Of a DNA stretch of 64,000 nucleotides, positions 36,269-46,358 are shown piece by piece. The notes under the pieces were generated by a model, which saw only the letters and a program-made list of their open reading frames with translations, was not told the origin of the DNA and ran no database searches. Each line of letters opens with the position of its first letter. Position 1 is the stretch's first letter. This DNA comes from Cytobacillus pseudoceanisediminis. Its GTDB lineage: Bacteria; Bacillota; Bacilli; Bacillales; Cytobacillaceae. The stretch covers positions 806,001-870,000 of the forward strand of contig NZ_CP097349.1 in the NCBI RefSeq assembly GCF_023516215.1, given 5' to 3'. The position numbers were made by a program, and so were the translations under genes.

Positions 36269-38224
36269 ATGAAAAATTTGACCCCTTCTATGCGGCTGAA
36301 GGTAAAAAGGGACACGTTTTTTCTCCCAGATCCAACTAAGGGTGTGTATTTCCGCAATAATGTAAGTTCCTTCCAAATGGAAGGAACTATGATCGATCAG
36401 TGGGTTCAAAAGCTGATGCCAATGTTTAATGGCGAGCATTCGCTGGGGGAATTGACAGCCGGCTTGCCGGGCCCGCATAGGGATCGGGTGTTTGAAATTG
36501 CAGAAGTGCTATACCGTAACGGCTTTGTAAGGGATGTAAGCGGGGACCATCCTCATCAATTGGAAGATCATGTCCTTAAAAAGTATTCTTCTCAAATCGA
36601 ATTATTGGAAAGCTTCGGTGACTCGGGTGCATACCGATTCCAGGCCTACCGGCAGGAAAAAGTGCTGGCAGCAGGATCTGGCCCTTTTTTGGTTTCGCTG
36701 GTTTCTTCGTTGATTGAGTCCGGATTGCCTAAAGTTCATATGGTCATTACAGACCCTGAATCGACGAATACAAGGCGGCTGAATGAGATTGTCGCACATG
36801 CCCGGCAAACAGACCCCGAAGTTTCAGTTGAGGACGTAACATACCAGAAGGAAGAAGACTGTCCCTGGGAGGAATTGATACAGCCTTATGATTCCATTTT
36901 ATATGTTTCGGAAGCAGGGAATGTAGAGGAACTGCAGGTTATACATGCCGCGTGCCGGAAAGAGAAGAAGATATTTCTTCCTGCAATTATCTACAAACAG
37001 GCTGGTATGGCAGGGCCTCTCGTGCATCCGGAATCAGAAGGCTGCTGGGAGTCTGCCTGGCATAGAGTCCATCAATCCGCGTTTTGCGAAGACAAGCAAT
37101 TGCACACCACCTCCCCAACGGCAGGAGCGATGCTGGCTAATTTAATCGTGTTTGAACTGTTTAAAGAGGTTACCGGATTAATCAGTGCTGAACAGAGAAA
37201 TCAGTTTTTCCTGCTGAATCTGGAGACGCTTGAAGGAAATTGGCATTCCTACCTGCCACATCCGAACCTGACCGGAAATGCTGCTGTGGAATGGATTCAA
37301 GATGTTGATCAGAGGATCGGGCAGAGTTCCGAAAGAAATAAGACTGACAGTTTGTTTCTGTTTTTCAGCCAATTGACTTCCAAAGAATCCGGGATTTTTC
37401 ATACATGGGAGGAGGGGGATTTAAAGCAGCTTCCGCTGGCACAGTGCAGCGTACAGGTAGCAGACCCGTTGTCAAAGGGCCCGGCAGAGCTCCTGCCAAA
37501 TATAATCTGTACAGACTTGAGGCATGACGAGGCGCGCAGGGAAGCGGGGTTGACCGGGATTGAAGCGTATGTATCGCGGATGGCTGGCCGGCTTGAACTG
37601 CCTCCAAATAGCGAAATAAAGGGGAATATTTTAAATTTAAATGAATTTGCTGGAATTGGAGCAGGGGAAACATTTGCGGAGGGTGTTTTACGCGGGCTGG
37701 ATAGGGGTTTGGAAGAGAAACTGGCTAAGCGTCAAGAGGTTCAGAAAACAGTTTCTCCGCTCCATTTGAATGCAGTAGAAGATGAACGATGCAGGTTCTA
37801 TTTGGATGCATTGACAACGATGCAGGGAGCACCGAAAATCTGCCGGGGTGAGGGAGTATACGGCTTCCCTGTGGTCTGGGTCGGCACGGACGATCGCTGG
37901 TATGGCAGTGTTGGCTTTAATAACACATTAGCTCTGAGGAAAGCGCTGCAGCATGCGATTATACAGATGCAAAACCAATTGGGGACTCATAAGGGGACCG
38001 CTGTGGAGGCACCATCTGTGCTTCTCGAAGAAAAGGAGCCTCAAAGTCTAGTCATTCCTCCTTGTGATGAGAAGGAACAAACCCAGCTATTGCTGTCTGC
38101 AAGAAGGGTGCTGGAAGAAAACAGCAAGCGGCTCTTAGTCTGTGAATTTTCGTTCGAGCCATTTTTGAAAGAGAGTCTGGCAGGGGTGTTTGGGGTGTTC
38201 ATAAGAGAGGAGGAATCTCAGTGA
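36269..38224 (+). CDS. Thiazole-containing bacteriocin maturation protein (ThiF-like, TOMM cluster)
   Basis: A 651-residue protein. Residues about 1-90 look like a peptide-recognition (RRE) winged helix (MRLKVKRDTFFLPDPTKGVYFRNN region), followed by a degenerate ThiF/E1-like Rossmann part (VLAAGSGPFLVSLVSSLIESG) without the usual ATP-site Arg/Lys set that I can see. This matches the ocin ThiF-like family found only with heterocycloanthracin precursors. It likely presents the leader peptide to the cyclodehydratase. RBS AAGGAGG; overlaps the next gene by 4 bp. Confidence 0.85.
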   Translation: MKNLTPSMRLKVKRDTFFLPDPTKGVYFRNNVSSFQMEGTMIDQWVQKLMPMFNGEHSLGELTAGLPGPHRDRVFEIAEVLYRNGFVRDVSGDHPHQLEDHVLKKYSSQIELLESFGDSGAYRFQAYRQEKVLAAGSGPFLVSLVSSLIESGLPKVHMVITDPESTNTRRLNEIVAHARQTDPEVSVEDVTYQKEEDCPWEELIQPYDSILYVSEAGNVEELQVIHAACRKEKKIFLPAIIYKQAGMAGPLVHPESEGCWESAWHRVHQSAFCEDKQLHTTSPTAGAMLANLIVFELFKEVTGLISAEQRNQFFLLNLETLEGNWHSYLPHPNLTGNAAVEWIQDVDQRIGQSSERNKTDSLFLFFSQLTSKESGIFHTWEEGDLKQLPLAQCSVQVADPLSKGPAELLPNIICTDLRHDEARREAGLTGIEAYVSRMAGRLELPPNSEIKGNILNLNEFAGIGAGETFAEGVLRGLDRGLEEKLAKRQEVQKTVSPLHLNAVEDERCRFYLDALTTMQGAPKICRGEGVYGFPVVWVGTDDRWYGSVGFNNTLALRKALQHAIIQMQNQLGTHKGTAVEAPSVLLEEKEPQSLVIPPCDEKEQTQLLLSARRVLEENSKRLLVCEFSFEPFLKESLAGVFGVFIREEESQ

Positions 38225-40164
38225 GTGCTGTCGTGGTAGTTGTCGGAGAGGGACTGCTGGCGGACAGCGTAAGCAAAGAACTGCTCGCCGAATATAAGGT
38301 AGTCCGTCATGTGAACTTTGAGCCTGAACTGCCGGTTGGGACTGATTTGATACTGGTGGTGCACGATAGCTGGATGCCTTCAGTTCATAAGAAAGCGGAG
38401 GAGGTGTCACGATCATCAGGTATTCCCTGGCTGCGGGGCTTTGTATCATTTGGAGAGGGTGTGATTGGCCCATTTGTTCACCCGTCCGCGCCGGGATGCT
38501 CACAGTGTGCGGACACTCGAAAACTCCTGGCAGGGCGTGACCGGGAAGAGATGTGGGAACTGCAGCAGAGACTCGAAGGGAGCAGCGGATTAGAGCGTGA
38601 TGCCTGGGCATCGCGCACAGGACTTTTACAGATGTCCTGCCTGCTTGTGTCAGAGGTAAAAAGGGTACTGGAGGGCAGTTTTGCGGATCTGGAAGGGCGA
38701 ATGTATTTGGTCAGCCTGAAAACATTTAAAACCTCTTGCCACCTCATTTTGCCGGATTCAATGTGCCCAGTGTGCAGCTCCCTGCCTGAAGATTCACAGG
38801 AAGCTGCAAGAATTACCATTAAGCCAAGTCCGAAAATAAGCGCAGCCAGTTACCGCTGCCGCTCATTGGAAGATTTAGATCAAACGCTAGTCAAAAATTA
38901 TCTGGATCCTCGGACTGGTTTAATGAATGGGAAAATGTATGATTTCACGCCGCCTTTTGCGGATGTAGTCGTAAACCTTCCGCTGTTTAGAGGGGACGAA
39001 GGCGTGGCTGGCCGCACTCATTCCTATAAGGTGAGCGAGCTGACAGCCATCCTGGAGGGGCTTGAGCGTTCATGCGGCATATCGCCCCGTGGAAAGAGGA
39101 CAGCAGTCTATGACAGTTTCCGCAACCTGGAAGATCGGGCTCTTAATCCTGTAAAAGTAGGTGTGCATGCGGATGATCAATATGCACGGCCCAACTTTCC
39201 ATTTAAAAAATTTAATCCAGATAACCCGATGAATTGGGTATGGGGTTATTCGTTTTTGCAGGAGCGCCCGATTTTGGTTCCTGAGCTGCTTGCTTATTAC
39301 AGCCTGGGCTGCGGGAATGGATTTGTCTATGAAACATCCAACGGATGCGCGCTGGGCGGCAGCCTGGAAGAAGCGATCTTCTACGGTATTTTAGAAGTGG
39401 TGGAGCGTGATTCATTCCTGATGACCTGGTATGGGCAGCTGTCCCTGCCGCGTCTTGATCCTTATTCCTCCAATGAACAGGAATTGCAGCTGATGATTGA
39501 TCGGGTGAGGACAGTGGCGGGATATGATCTGCATCTGTATAACGCCACAATGGAGCATGGAATTCCAAGTGTTTGGGCGATGGCGAAAAACAGGAAGAAA
39601 AAAGGATTGAATATCATTTGTGCGGCTGGAGCTCATCCCGACCCGGTCCGGGCGGTAAAAAGCGCTGTTCATGAGTTAGCCGGAATGATGGGGACACTGG
39701 ACGATAAACTCGAAGAAAACAAGGGGGAATTTTTGCGAATGCTGCAGGATTCTTCCCTCGTCGGCAAAATGGATGACCATGGGATGCTTTACGGCTTGCC
39801 GCAAGCGGAGGAGCGCCTGAAGTTTTTGCTGGATGAAAACCGTCCGCTCCGAACGTTTTCCGAGGAGTTCAAGCGGGAGAGAAGACATGCAGACCTGACA
39901 GATGATCTGCAGGACCTTCTTCAGGCATTGCACCGGCAAAATCTTGATGTAATAGTGGTGGATCAGACGACACCGGAAATACAGCAGAGCGGATTGCATT
40001 GTGTCAAAGTGCTGATTCCGGGTATGCTGTCAATGACATTTGGACACCACCTGACACGTGTAACAGGGCTTGAGAGGGTGCTTGAGGTCCCGATGAAACT
40101 GGGATATGCAAAAGAACCCCTTACAGTTGAACAGCTTAATCCACATCCTCACCCATTTCCATGA
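38221..40164 (+). CDS. Fused TOMM cyclodehydratase: E1-like leader-binding domain plus YcaO (SagC/SagD type)
   Basis: A 647-residue protein. The N-terminal part (about 1-210) is E1-like with two CxxC pairs (CSQC, CPVC) likely binding structural zinc. The C-terminal YcaO domain (about 230-647) carries the ATP-site Glu-rich helices GGSLEEAIFYGILEVVERD and AVKSAVHELAGMMG and ends in PHPHPFP, the Pro-rich tail needed for azoline formation. It uses ATP to cyclise Cys/Ser/Thr of the precursor. GTG start overlaps the previous stop (GTGAGTG). Confidence 0.92.
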   Translation: MSAVVVVVGEGLLADSVSKELLAEYKVVRHVNFEPELPVGTDLILVVHDSWMPSVHKKAEEVSRSSGIPWLRGFVSFGEGVIGPFVHPSAPGCSQCADTRKLLAGRDREEMWELQQRLEGSSGLERDAWASRTGLLQMSCLLVSEVKRVLEGSFADLEGRMYLVSLKTFKTSCHLILPDSMCPVCSSLPEDSQEAARITIKPSPKISAASYRCRSLEDLDQTLVKNYLDPRTGLMNGKMYDFTPPFADVVVNLPLFRGDEGVAGRTHSYKVSELTAILEGLERSCGISPRGKRTAVYDSFRNLEDRALNPVKVGVHADDQYARPNFPFKKFNPDNPMNWVWGYSFLQERPILVPELLAYYSLGCGNGFVYETSNGCALGGSLEEAIFYGILEVVERDSFLMTWYGQLSLPRLDPYSSNEQELQLMIDRVRTVAGYDLHLYNATMEHGIPSVWAMAKNRKKKGLNIICAAGAHPDPVRAVKSAVHELAGMMGTLDDKLEENKGEFLRMLQDSSLVGKMDDHGMLYGLPQAEERLKFLLDENRPLRTFSEEFKRERRHADLTDDLQDLLQALHRQNLDVIVVDQTTPEIQQSGLHCVKVLIPGMLSMTFGHHLTRVTGLERVLEVPMKLGYAKEPLTVEQLNPHPHPFP

Positions 40165-40186
40165 GCATGACCGGGAGGTAAAAAGG

Positions 40187-41761
40187 ATGAATCTAGATAC
40201 CTTTCTGCACAATTTGCATTTTGATATTGACCAAATAAGCCCGCCGGATTGGGAAGTGGATTGGGAAGATGCGCCGCTTGCCTATAAGCTTTACCGGGGC
40301 TTGCCAGTTGTTCCCCTGTCACTGGAGGTTCCCCTTTCCTGTAAAGAAATGGAGGAACCTGCAAAGCCTGAACTTAGGAGAATGGGTCATTTTCTTTGGT
40401 ACACATTCGGCCTTAATCAGGTTAGCCAATCCCTCTTTCCAATTGGGTCCAATGAAGAGGCGGATGGGTTTATGCAGTCGCTTCGGCGGTCTGTGCCTTC
40501 TGGCGGAGCGCTGTATCCTAACGAACTATACATGTTCCTGAAATTGGATGACTTGCCGGAGGGAATCTACCACTACGATGTGCTGCACCACCGCCTGGTG
40601 CTGCTGCACAAGGGTAATTTCGATTCCTATATAGCCCGTGCTCTTGGCAATCGCTGTGATGTGACATCTTGTTTTGGGACTGTATTTATGACGACCATGT
40701 TCTGGAAAAATTACTTTAAATACAATAACTTTGCTTATCGACTGCAGGGCTTGGATGGAGGTGCAGTGATGGGACAGTTATTAGAGGTTACAAAGAGGTT
40801 TGGTTTTGCAGCGGGAGTGTACTTCAACTTTCTTGATCGTGCCCTAAACCATCTCCTTGGACTGTCTGATCAGGAGGAGAGCGTATATGCCGTTATCCCG
40901 CTGTCAGTTGAACCGACCAGCTGGGCTGTGAACAGAAGCGGCAGGGATGGAATGGCCTCTGCCTCCGAATTGTGCGAGGAAGTAACATCGGTTCAGAATA
41001 ATGACTGGGTCAGGTCAATCAGAGTGAAAGACTTTCCGATGTTAACCGGCATCAATAAAGCGTCCATGCAGGAATCAGCTAAATCGTTTCGTCAAATCAG
41101 CCCTAGTGAAACCAATTGTGAGGGCCGGCCTTTGACTCTTCCTCATGTAAAAAGGATATCGTATGATTTGGCGTCAGTCTGCCGCGAGCGATTTTCACCG
41201 GACATGGATTTTGTTTCAGGAAAGGTTAGCCAAGAGCAGCTTGCTGCACTCCTTCAGGAGGCGACCGCATCCTGCTTGTATCGAAACGACTTAGATATGG
41301 CACTTGACAGGCGCGCGTCACGTGTAACTCTATATGTGTGTTTGAATAACGTCGAAGGGATTCCGGATGGAGCTTATTATTATGACAGCGATGCTCATTC
41401 ACTAAGGGAGCTTAATCCCGGAGACCATCGAATTGCGCTTCAAAACGGAATGCCTGCAGGCAATGTGAATCTGTTTCAAGTCCCGCTCTGCTTTCATATA
41501 GCAGGGGATAAAGATTTTCATAAAGCGGAAATGGGCTACAGAGGCTATCGCATCCAGCAAATAGAAGCGGGAATGCTTATGCAGCGGCTGCTTATAGCTG
41601 CGACAGCCCTTGGGATGGGCGGGCATCCGCTTCTCGGATTTGATGCGAAAATGTGTGATGAAATTTACAGAATGGAATCACAGGGAAAAACAACCCTTAT
41701 CCAAATCCCGATTGGCTTCTACCGGGCACGTCCATGGCTGAGAGGGAATTTAATCAGCTAG
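40187..41761 (+). CDS. SagB-type azoline dehydrogenase (tandem nitroreductase domains)
   Basis: A 524-residue FMN enzyme with two nitroreductase-like halves: the first with RRSVPSGGALYPNELYMFL, the second with DRRASRVTLYVCL and GMLMQRLLIAATALGMGG. It oxidises azolines to aromatic thiazoles/oxazoles. The longest frame starts at 40106 inside the YcaO gene, but GGGAGG 8 bp before ATG 40187 fixes the start. Third enzyme of the TOMM operon; a strong terminator follows. Confidence 0.9.
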   Translation: MNLDTFLHNLHFDIDQISPPDWEVDWEDAPLAYKLYRGLPVVPLSLEVPLSCKEMEEPAKPELRRMGHFLWYTFGLNQVSQSLFPIGSNEEADGFMQSLRRSVPSGGALYPNELYMFLKLDDLPEGIYHYDVLHHRLVLLHKGNFDSYIARALGNRCDVTSCFGTVFMTTMFWKNYFKYNNFAYRLQGLDGGAVMGQLLEVTKRFGFAAGVYFNFLDRALNHLLGLSDQEESVYAVIPLSVEPTSWAVNRSGRDGMASASELCEEVTSVQNNDWVRSIRVKDFPMLTGINKASMQESAKSFRQISPSETNCEGRPLTLPHVKRISYDLASVCRERFSPDMDFVSGKVSQEQLAALLQEATASCLYRNDLDMALDRRASRVTLYVCLNNVEGIPDGAYYYDSDAHSLRELNPGDHRIALQNGMPAGNVNLFQVPLCFHIAGDKDFHKAEMGYRGYRIQQIEAGMLMQRLLIAATALGMGGHPLLGFDAKMCDEIYRMESQGKTTLIQIPIGFYRARPWLRGNLIS

Positions 41762-41900
41762 GTGAAGAGATGATTTTATGAGAGGCATGCTTGGTAGATT
41801 TCCATGCTAATAATTCAATATAAGACTATATTGTAATTCTCATAGGAAACACTTATTAGTATAGTTGTACATTTTTTTTAATTTCATAACTTAAATATGT

Positions 41901-41950
41901 AAGGCCCCTGTTCTTGAATGAAGGATTCATTAACAGGGGCCTTATCTATT
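41901..41950 (+). terminator. Terminator of the TOMM operon
   Basis: AAGGCCCCTGTT (41901-41912) pairs perfectly with AACAGGGGCCTT (41932-41943), 12 bp, with an inner small hairpin and a TATCTATTTT tail. The remaining 41762-42153 sequence is AT-rich with nothing else recognised. No exporter or immunity gene lies here. Confidence 0.85.
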
Positions 41951-42153
41951 TTAGATGCCGCTTTAAACATACAAAATCTAGCTATTTGAGAGAGCCATGT
42001 GTGAAAAATAAAACGGCAAAATTGGATGGACTGGTGAGCTGAGTATTTATAGCTTTTTACAAATGCCTGCGCAAAATTTATTAAAGGGTAGCCTTTGAAT
42101 ATAGAGAATATTAAATATCATCAGAAAATAACCCGTTTTATAAGGAGGCCCTC

Positions 42154-43001
42154 ATGGACAAAAATCTTTACAGAAGATTCGATTTTCCGGAAACAGGAAT
42201 TAATTTGTATGAAAGCAAGCATCTCAGAGGCAAGTTTGTGGCTGAACATTATCATGATCATTTTCAAATTCTCTATGCGCTTGAAGGTGAAGGGGAGATT
42301 ACCCTTGATGGCAAGGCTTATAATTTTTCTAAAGACAAGGTAGTGCTGATAACTCCAAACTGTGTTCACTCGATAAAAGCGACTACTAAAATGACTGTTC
42401 TGGTTCTGGCATTTTCAGTACCTTTGCTGAATATTACCCTGCAAAATGAATTGCTTACTTTAATTCAGAAAAGCGCCCGCCATTTTGAGCTTGATTTATA
42501 TACGGCAAGTGAAATTCGGCCGTTAATTAGAAAAATGCTGTACGAACAAAAAAATGGGGACTTATTTGGAAAGCTGTCCATGCCTGTATATCTGATTGAA
42601 ATCATCATTCACCTTCTGCGTCAGCAGAATTTTTCATTTGTCCAGGACGCGAATGATATTCGGTCCATACAAATGAAGGAATACATAGAAAGGCATTATT
42701 TCAATAATATTACGGCAGAAAGCCTGTCTGCTGTGTTCGGAATTTCAACAAGATACATGAATGATATTTTTAAAAGGAAGTTTAATGATACCCCCTGCAA
42801 TATCTCCAGAAAGTAAGGATTAACCATGCAAAGGAATTGCTGCTCCAATCTGATCAGGATATCGTATCCATTTGCTTTGAGGTTGGATATGAAACATTAT
42901 CAACCTTTTATCGTACTTTCAGAAATCTGGTGGGGATTTCACCGAATAAATTCCGCTTGTCCTCTCAGTCAGCTTCAGATGTGTCAGATACCGTTTCCTG
43001 A
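42154..43001 (+). pseudogene. AraC-family transcriptional regulator with cupin domain (single-base frameshift)
   Basis: The N-terminal cupin ligand domain (GKFVAEHYHDHFQILYAL) and first HTH (ITAESLSAVFGISTRYMN) are in frame one. The C5 run at 42791-42795 lacks one C; restored, it gives TPLQYLQKVRINHAKELL and the second HTH (DIVSICFEVGYETLSTFYRTFRN-type) to TGA 42999-43001, about 282 residues. The normal AraC C-terminus is thus present. Likely controls the TRAP transporter genes immediately downstream. RBS AAGGAGG. Confidence 0.85.
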
Positions 43002-43117
43002 TGGCCTATCTCCAAAATTAAGAATTTTTCTCTCAATCTCATAAGACAATAGTTGAAAGAAAATTCAAAATAGTAAACAAGAGAGAAAATTATTTTACTT
43101 AGGAGGGCCAAAGGGAC

Positions 43118-44146
43118 ATGAAAAGAAAATGGGGATTATTTTCAATTTGTATTTTGATGCTCGCTATGTTTACAGCTGGCTGTGGAAAATCAGCATCATC
43201 AGGGGGAAGCGGCAAGGCTGAAGAAAAAGGGGAATATGTAATAAAATTCGCACATGTTGTAAGCGCTTCAACAGCAAAGGGCAAAGCTGCCGAGAAGTTT
43301 AAAGAGCTATTGGAAGAGCGGACAGACGGCCAAATTAAAGTGGAAGTCTTCCCGGATTCCCAATTGGGAGCTGACCGGGAAATCACAGAACAAATGCAGT
43401 CTGGAACCATTCAAATGAATGCTCCTTTTACTGGCGTTTTGCCTGCCTTTGTTAAACAATTTGAAGTGTTTGACCTTCCCTATTTATTTAAAGATCGTGA
43501 CCATGTGAAAAGCGCGGTAAATGGAAAAGTGGGTGAAATTTTCAACCAGCACTTAGAGAAACAGGGTCTTCGTGCCTTGGGATATTGGGACGGTGGATTC
43601 AAGCATCTGACGAATTCCCAGCAAACGATTCAAAAGCCGGAGGACCTGGATGGCCTGAAGATGCGTGTCTCCCAAAGCCCGCTCTTAATTTCTCAGTTCC
43701 AGGCGATGGGCGCTGGCGGGGTTTCCATTGACTTTGCGGAATTATATACGGCTCTTCAAACCAAAACGGTTGATGGGCAGGAAAATCCTTTAAGCAATAT
43801 CGTCAGCAAGAAATTTTATGAGGTCCAGGATTATTTAACCTTAAGCAGCCATGGATATATGGCTTATCCATTATTAATCAGCGAGCAATTCTATCAGAAG
43901 CTTCCTGCAGATCTTCAGAAAGCTGTCGATGAAGTGTCTGCTGAGGTAACGGATTGGCAATGGGAACAATCTGCAGCTGATGAAGAAGCCTATATGAAAA
44001 CATTAGAAGAATCAGGGATTGAGATTACCGAACTGACAGAATCGGATAAAGAGGCATTTATTGAGGCTACAAGTGGAGTATATGAAGACTTTAAGAAAGT
44101 GGAGGGCGGGCAGGAAGTACTGGATGCCATAAAAGAAGCGCAATAG
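43118..44146 (+). CDS. TRAP transporter solute-binding lipoprotein (DctP family)
   Basis: A 342-residue lipoprotein (signal ending FTAGC, Cys22) with the DctP motifs KFAHVVSASTAKGKAA, DLPYLFKDRDHVKSAV and DLDGLKMRVSQSP, including the carboxylate-binding Arg in KMRV. Binds an organic or sugar acid and delivers it to DctQM using a Na+ gradient. RBS AGGAGGG. Followed by a terminator-like hairpin. Confidence 0.9.
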   Translation: MKRKWGLFSICILMLAMFTAGCGKSASSGGSGKAEEKGEYVIKFAHVVSASTAKGKAAEKFKELLEERTDGQIKVEVFPDSQLGADREITEQMQSGTIQMNAPFTGVLPAFVKQFEVFDLPYLFKDRDHVKSAVNGKVGEIFNQHLEKQGLRALGYWDGGFKHLTNSQQTIQKPEDLDGLKMRVSQSPLLISQFQAMGAGGVSIDFAELYTALQTKTVDGQENPLSNIVSKKFYEVQDYLTLSSHGYMAYPLLISEQFYQKLPADLQKAVDEVSAEVTDWQWEQSAADEEAYMKTLEESGIEITELTESDKEAFIEATSGVYEDFKKVEGGQEVLDAIKEAQ

Positions 44147-44167
44147 CATTTTTAAAATACAATCAAG

Positions 44168-44192
44168 GACGGCTGATAGCCGTCTCTTTTTC
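44168..44192 (+). terminator. Hairpin between dctP and dctQ
   Basis: GACGGCT and AGCCGTC (44168-44174, 44178-44184), loop GAT, then TCTTTTTC. Probably a partial terminator favouring expression of the binding protein. Confidence 0.7.
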
Positions 44193-44210
44193 AAGAAGGA
44201 GGGATCTTCA

Positions 44211-44729
44211 TTGCAGAAAATCAATCATATTTTGAACTACCTTGAGGAATATGTCGGCGTTGTTTCCCTAATCTTTACTTCCTTGCTTGTTTTCGTCCAG
44301 GTGGTGTTAAGATATGTTTTCAATTATTCGCTGTCCTGGTCAGAGGAGGTGGCAAGATACTTAATAGTGTGGTTTGTATTTATAGGAAGCAGTATTGCCG
44401 TCAGAGAAAAAGCGCATGCCACGATGGATGCCCTTGTTACGTATTTGCCTGATAAGGGAAAAAATCTTCTCAACGATTGCCAATCTGATTTCCATTGTTT
44501 TCTGTGTCTTTTTAATGTGGTCAGGCAGCGGGATCGTTTCCAGTGTTATTGAATTCGGCAGTGTGACTCCGTCCACCGGAATGCCGATGTATCTCCCATA
44601 TCTGGCTCTCCCTGTTGGGGCAAGCCTGATGCTGATTCGTTTTCTGCAGCTATTGGTTCAGGATGTAAAAAGCTTGCGTACAGTAAACCAACAATTATTC
44701 CTCCAAAAGAGGAGGCACCCAAACTATGA
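44211..44729 (+). pseudogene. TRAP transporter small permease (DctQ family; two compensating indels)
   Basis: The membrane protein has four expected helices, starting LNYLEEYVGVVSLIFTS with the family SWSEEVARYLIVW motif. Two breaks are seen. At the A6 run 44459-44464 the conserved KIFSTIANLISIVFCV helix resumes one base later (one A too many, or two too few). At the A4 run 44705-44708 one A is missing; corrected, the protein ends KEEAPKL with TGA overlapping the dctM ATG. The net length is divisible by three. TTG start behind AAGGAGGG. Confidence 0.8.
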
Positions 44730-45993
44730 TGCTATTAATCATCTTTCTGGTTCTTCTTTTATTGGGGGTTCCAATTGCTATTTCCATTGCATTAAGTACG
44801 ATTATCGTCATCTTTCAAAGTAACGTTCCAATGGATACATTGGCGAGGACCATGTTTTCTGGAGTAGATTCCTTTTCACTGATGGCCATCCCTTTCTTTG
44901 TATTTGCAGGAGATTTAATGCTGGCAGGGGGACATCCAAGAGATTAATTGATTTTACGAAGAAATGGGTGGGATGGACAACCGGAGGCCTGCCAATTGCA
45001 GGGGTGCTATCGTCCATGTTTTTTGCTGCCCTTTCAGGATCAAGCCCTGCAACGGTGGCTGCGATTGGGGGCATCATGATTCCATCCTTAAAGGAAGCGC
45101 GGTTTTCAGAAAAATTCTCGGTTGGATTAATGTGTGCATCCGGCTCGCTCGGGATCATCATCCCTCCCAGTATAACGTTTCTAGTCTATGGCTCAGTTGC
45201 GGAAGTTTCAATCGGCAAATTGTTTATTGCCGGAATCATTCCGGGAATCTTTATCGGACTGATTCTTATGACTGTCGGGTATGTTATTGCAAAGAAACAG
45301 GGGCATAAGCCAGATCCAAGACCGACCGGAAAGGAATTATGGAAATCAACGGTTTCTGCCATCTGGGGAATTTTGATGCCAGTCATCGTCCTTGGCGGTA
45401 TTTACTTTGGCGTTTTCACCCCGACCGAAGCTGCAGCGGTTGCGATTGTATACAGCATGATTGTCGGCTTTTTTATCTATAAGGAACTGACCTTTAAAGA
45501 ATTATTTGCCGTTACAAAAAGATCGATTGTGACATCTGCCATGATTATGCTTGTCATTTCTGCTTCGAAGGTGTTCAGCTGGTATTTGACCTATGAACAG
45601 ATCCCGTCTACCGTCGCAGGAACACTGATAGAGTATGCATCAAATCCTATTGTTTTCTTAATTCTGGTCAATATCATCCTGCTGATCGTGGGCATGTTTA
45701 TGGATTCGAGCGCAGCAGTGCTGATCCTCGTCCCGCTGTTTTTGCCGGTGGTGCTTGAAATGGGAATAGATCCGATTCATTTCGGCGTTATCATGATTAT
45801 CAATCTGGCAATCGGAATGCTGACTCCTCCTTTTGGATTGAATCTATTTGTGGCATCAGGCATCAGCAAAATGTCGCTGGCTGGTGTAACAAGGGGTACC
45901 ATGCCGTTTATATTTGTGCTGATTGCAGCGCTAATGGTCATTACTTATGTTCCGCAGCTTTCTCTATATCTAGCAGATTTTGTTTACCAATGA
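44726..45993 (+). pseudogene. TRAP transporter large permease (DctM family; single-base frameshift)
   Basis: A membrane protein with about 12 helices. The frame from 44726 carries VPIAISIALSTI and SLMAIPFFVFAGDLMLAGG; the rest, from KRLIDFTKKWVGW to the end with LNLFVASGISK, is in another frame. One base is missing at about 44926-44934 (G5/A run); LAGG(T/I)SKRLIDF is the family consensus there. Repaired length is about 422 residues, normal for DctM. It overlaps dctQ by ATGA. Confidence 0.87.
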
Positions 45994-46003
45994 TCTCATT
46001 AAT

Positions 46004-46039
46004 TACCGTCCTTCTTCTGAGAAGTGACGGTATTTTTTT
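46004..46039 (+). terminator. Terminator of the TRAP operon
   Basis: TACCGTC (46004-46010) and GACGGTA (46026-46032) pair, with a smaller CTTC/GAAG extension inside, followed by seven Ts. Confidence 0.85.
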
Positions 46040-46069
46040 GAAAGTTTCTAAAAATGCTTTTAGCACCCT

Positions 46070-46196
46070 GTTGATTGGAGTGGAAGGTGCGGGACTCCTG
46101 CGGGAGAAGCGTGTCATCGGGAGACCGAAGGTGCGAAAGCGCCGAGGAGGCTCCCGGACCGCCCGCGGAAAGCGAGTAGCTGCAACGGAAATATAC
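46070..46196. repeat. Bacillus-type dispersed palindromic repeat, copy B (diverged)
   Basis: Same architecture as 29935-30063: starts GTTGATTGGAG, contains GGAAGGTGCGGGACTCCTGCG, GCGCCGAGGAGGCTC and CCGCCCGCGGAAAGCGAG, and ends near CGGAAATATAC. The middle part is replaced, but arms still pair (CGGGAG/CTCCCG). An ORF of 72 codons crossing it is an artefact. Non-coding. Confidence 0.8.
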
Positions 46197-46358
46197 AGGC
46201 AAATTTAACAGAGCCACGTGTAATAGATTTCCCCTCTTATCTCCGATATTGCAAATAGCCTTCCGATATGGATGAGATAATCCTTTCAAAAATTTTTAGA
46301 ATAAAAGTAAGCTAAACAACAAATTACTTGGCTTTAAAGTCAAAAGGAGGAAGTAGTT

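Noticed and set aside
45990..46208. 72-codon ORF across the second palindromic repeat
   Set aside because: It lies within non-coding repeat sequence and a terminator, has no ribosome site, and encodes an Arg/Gly-rich string typical of translated GC-rich repeats.
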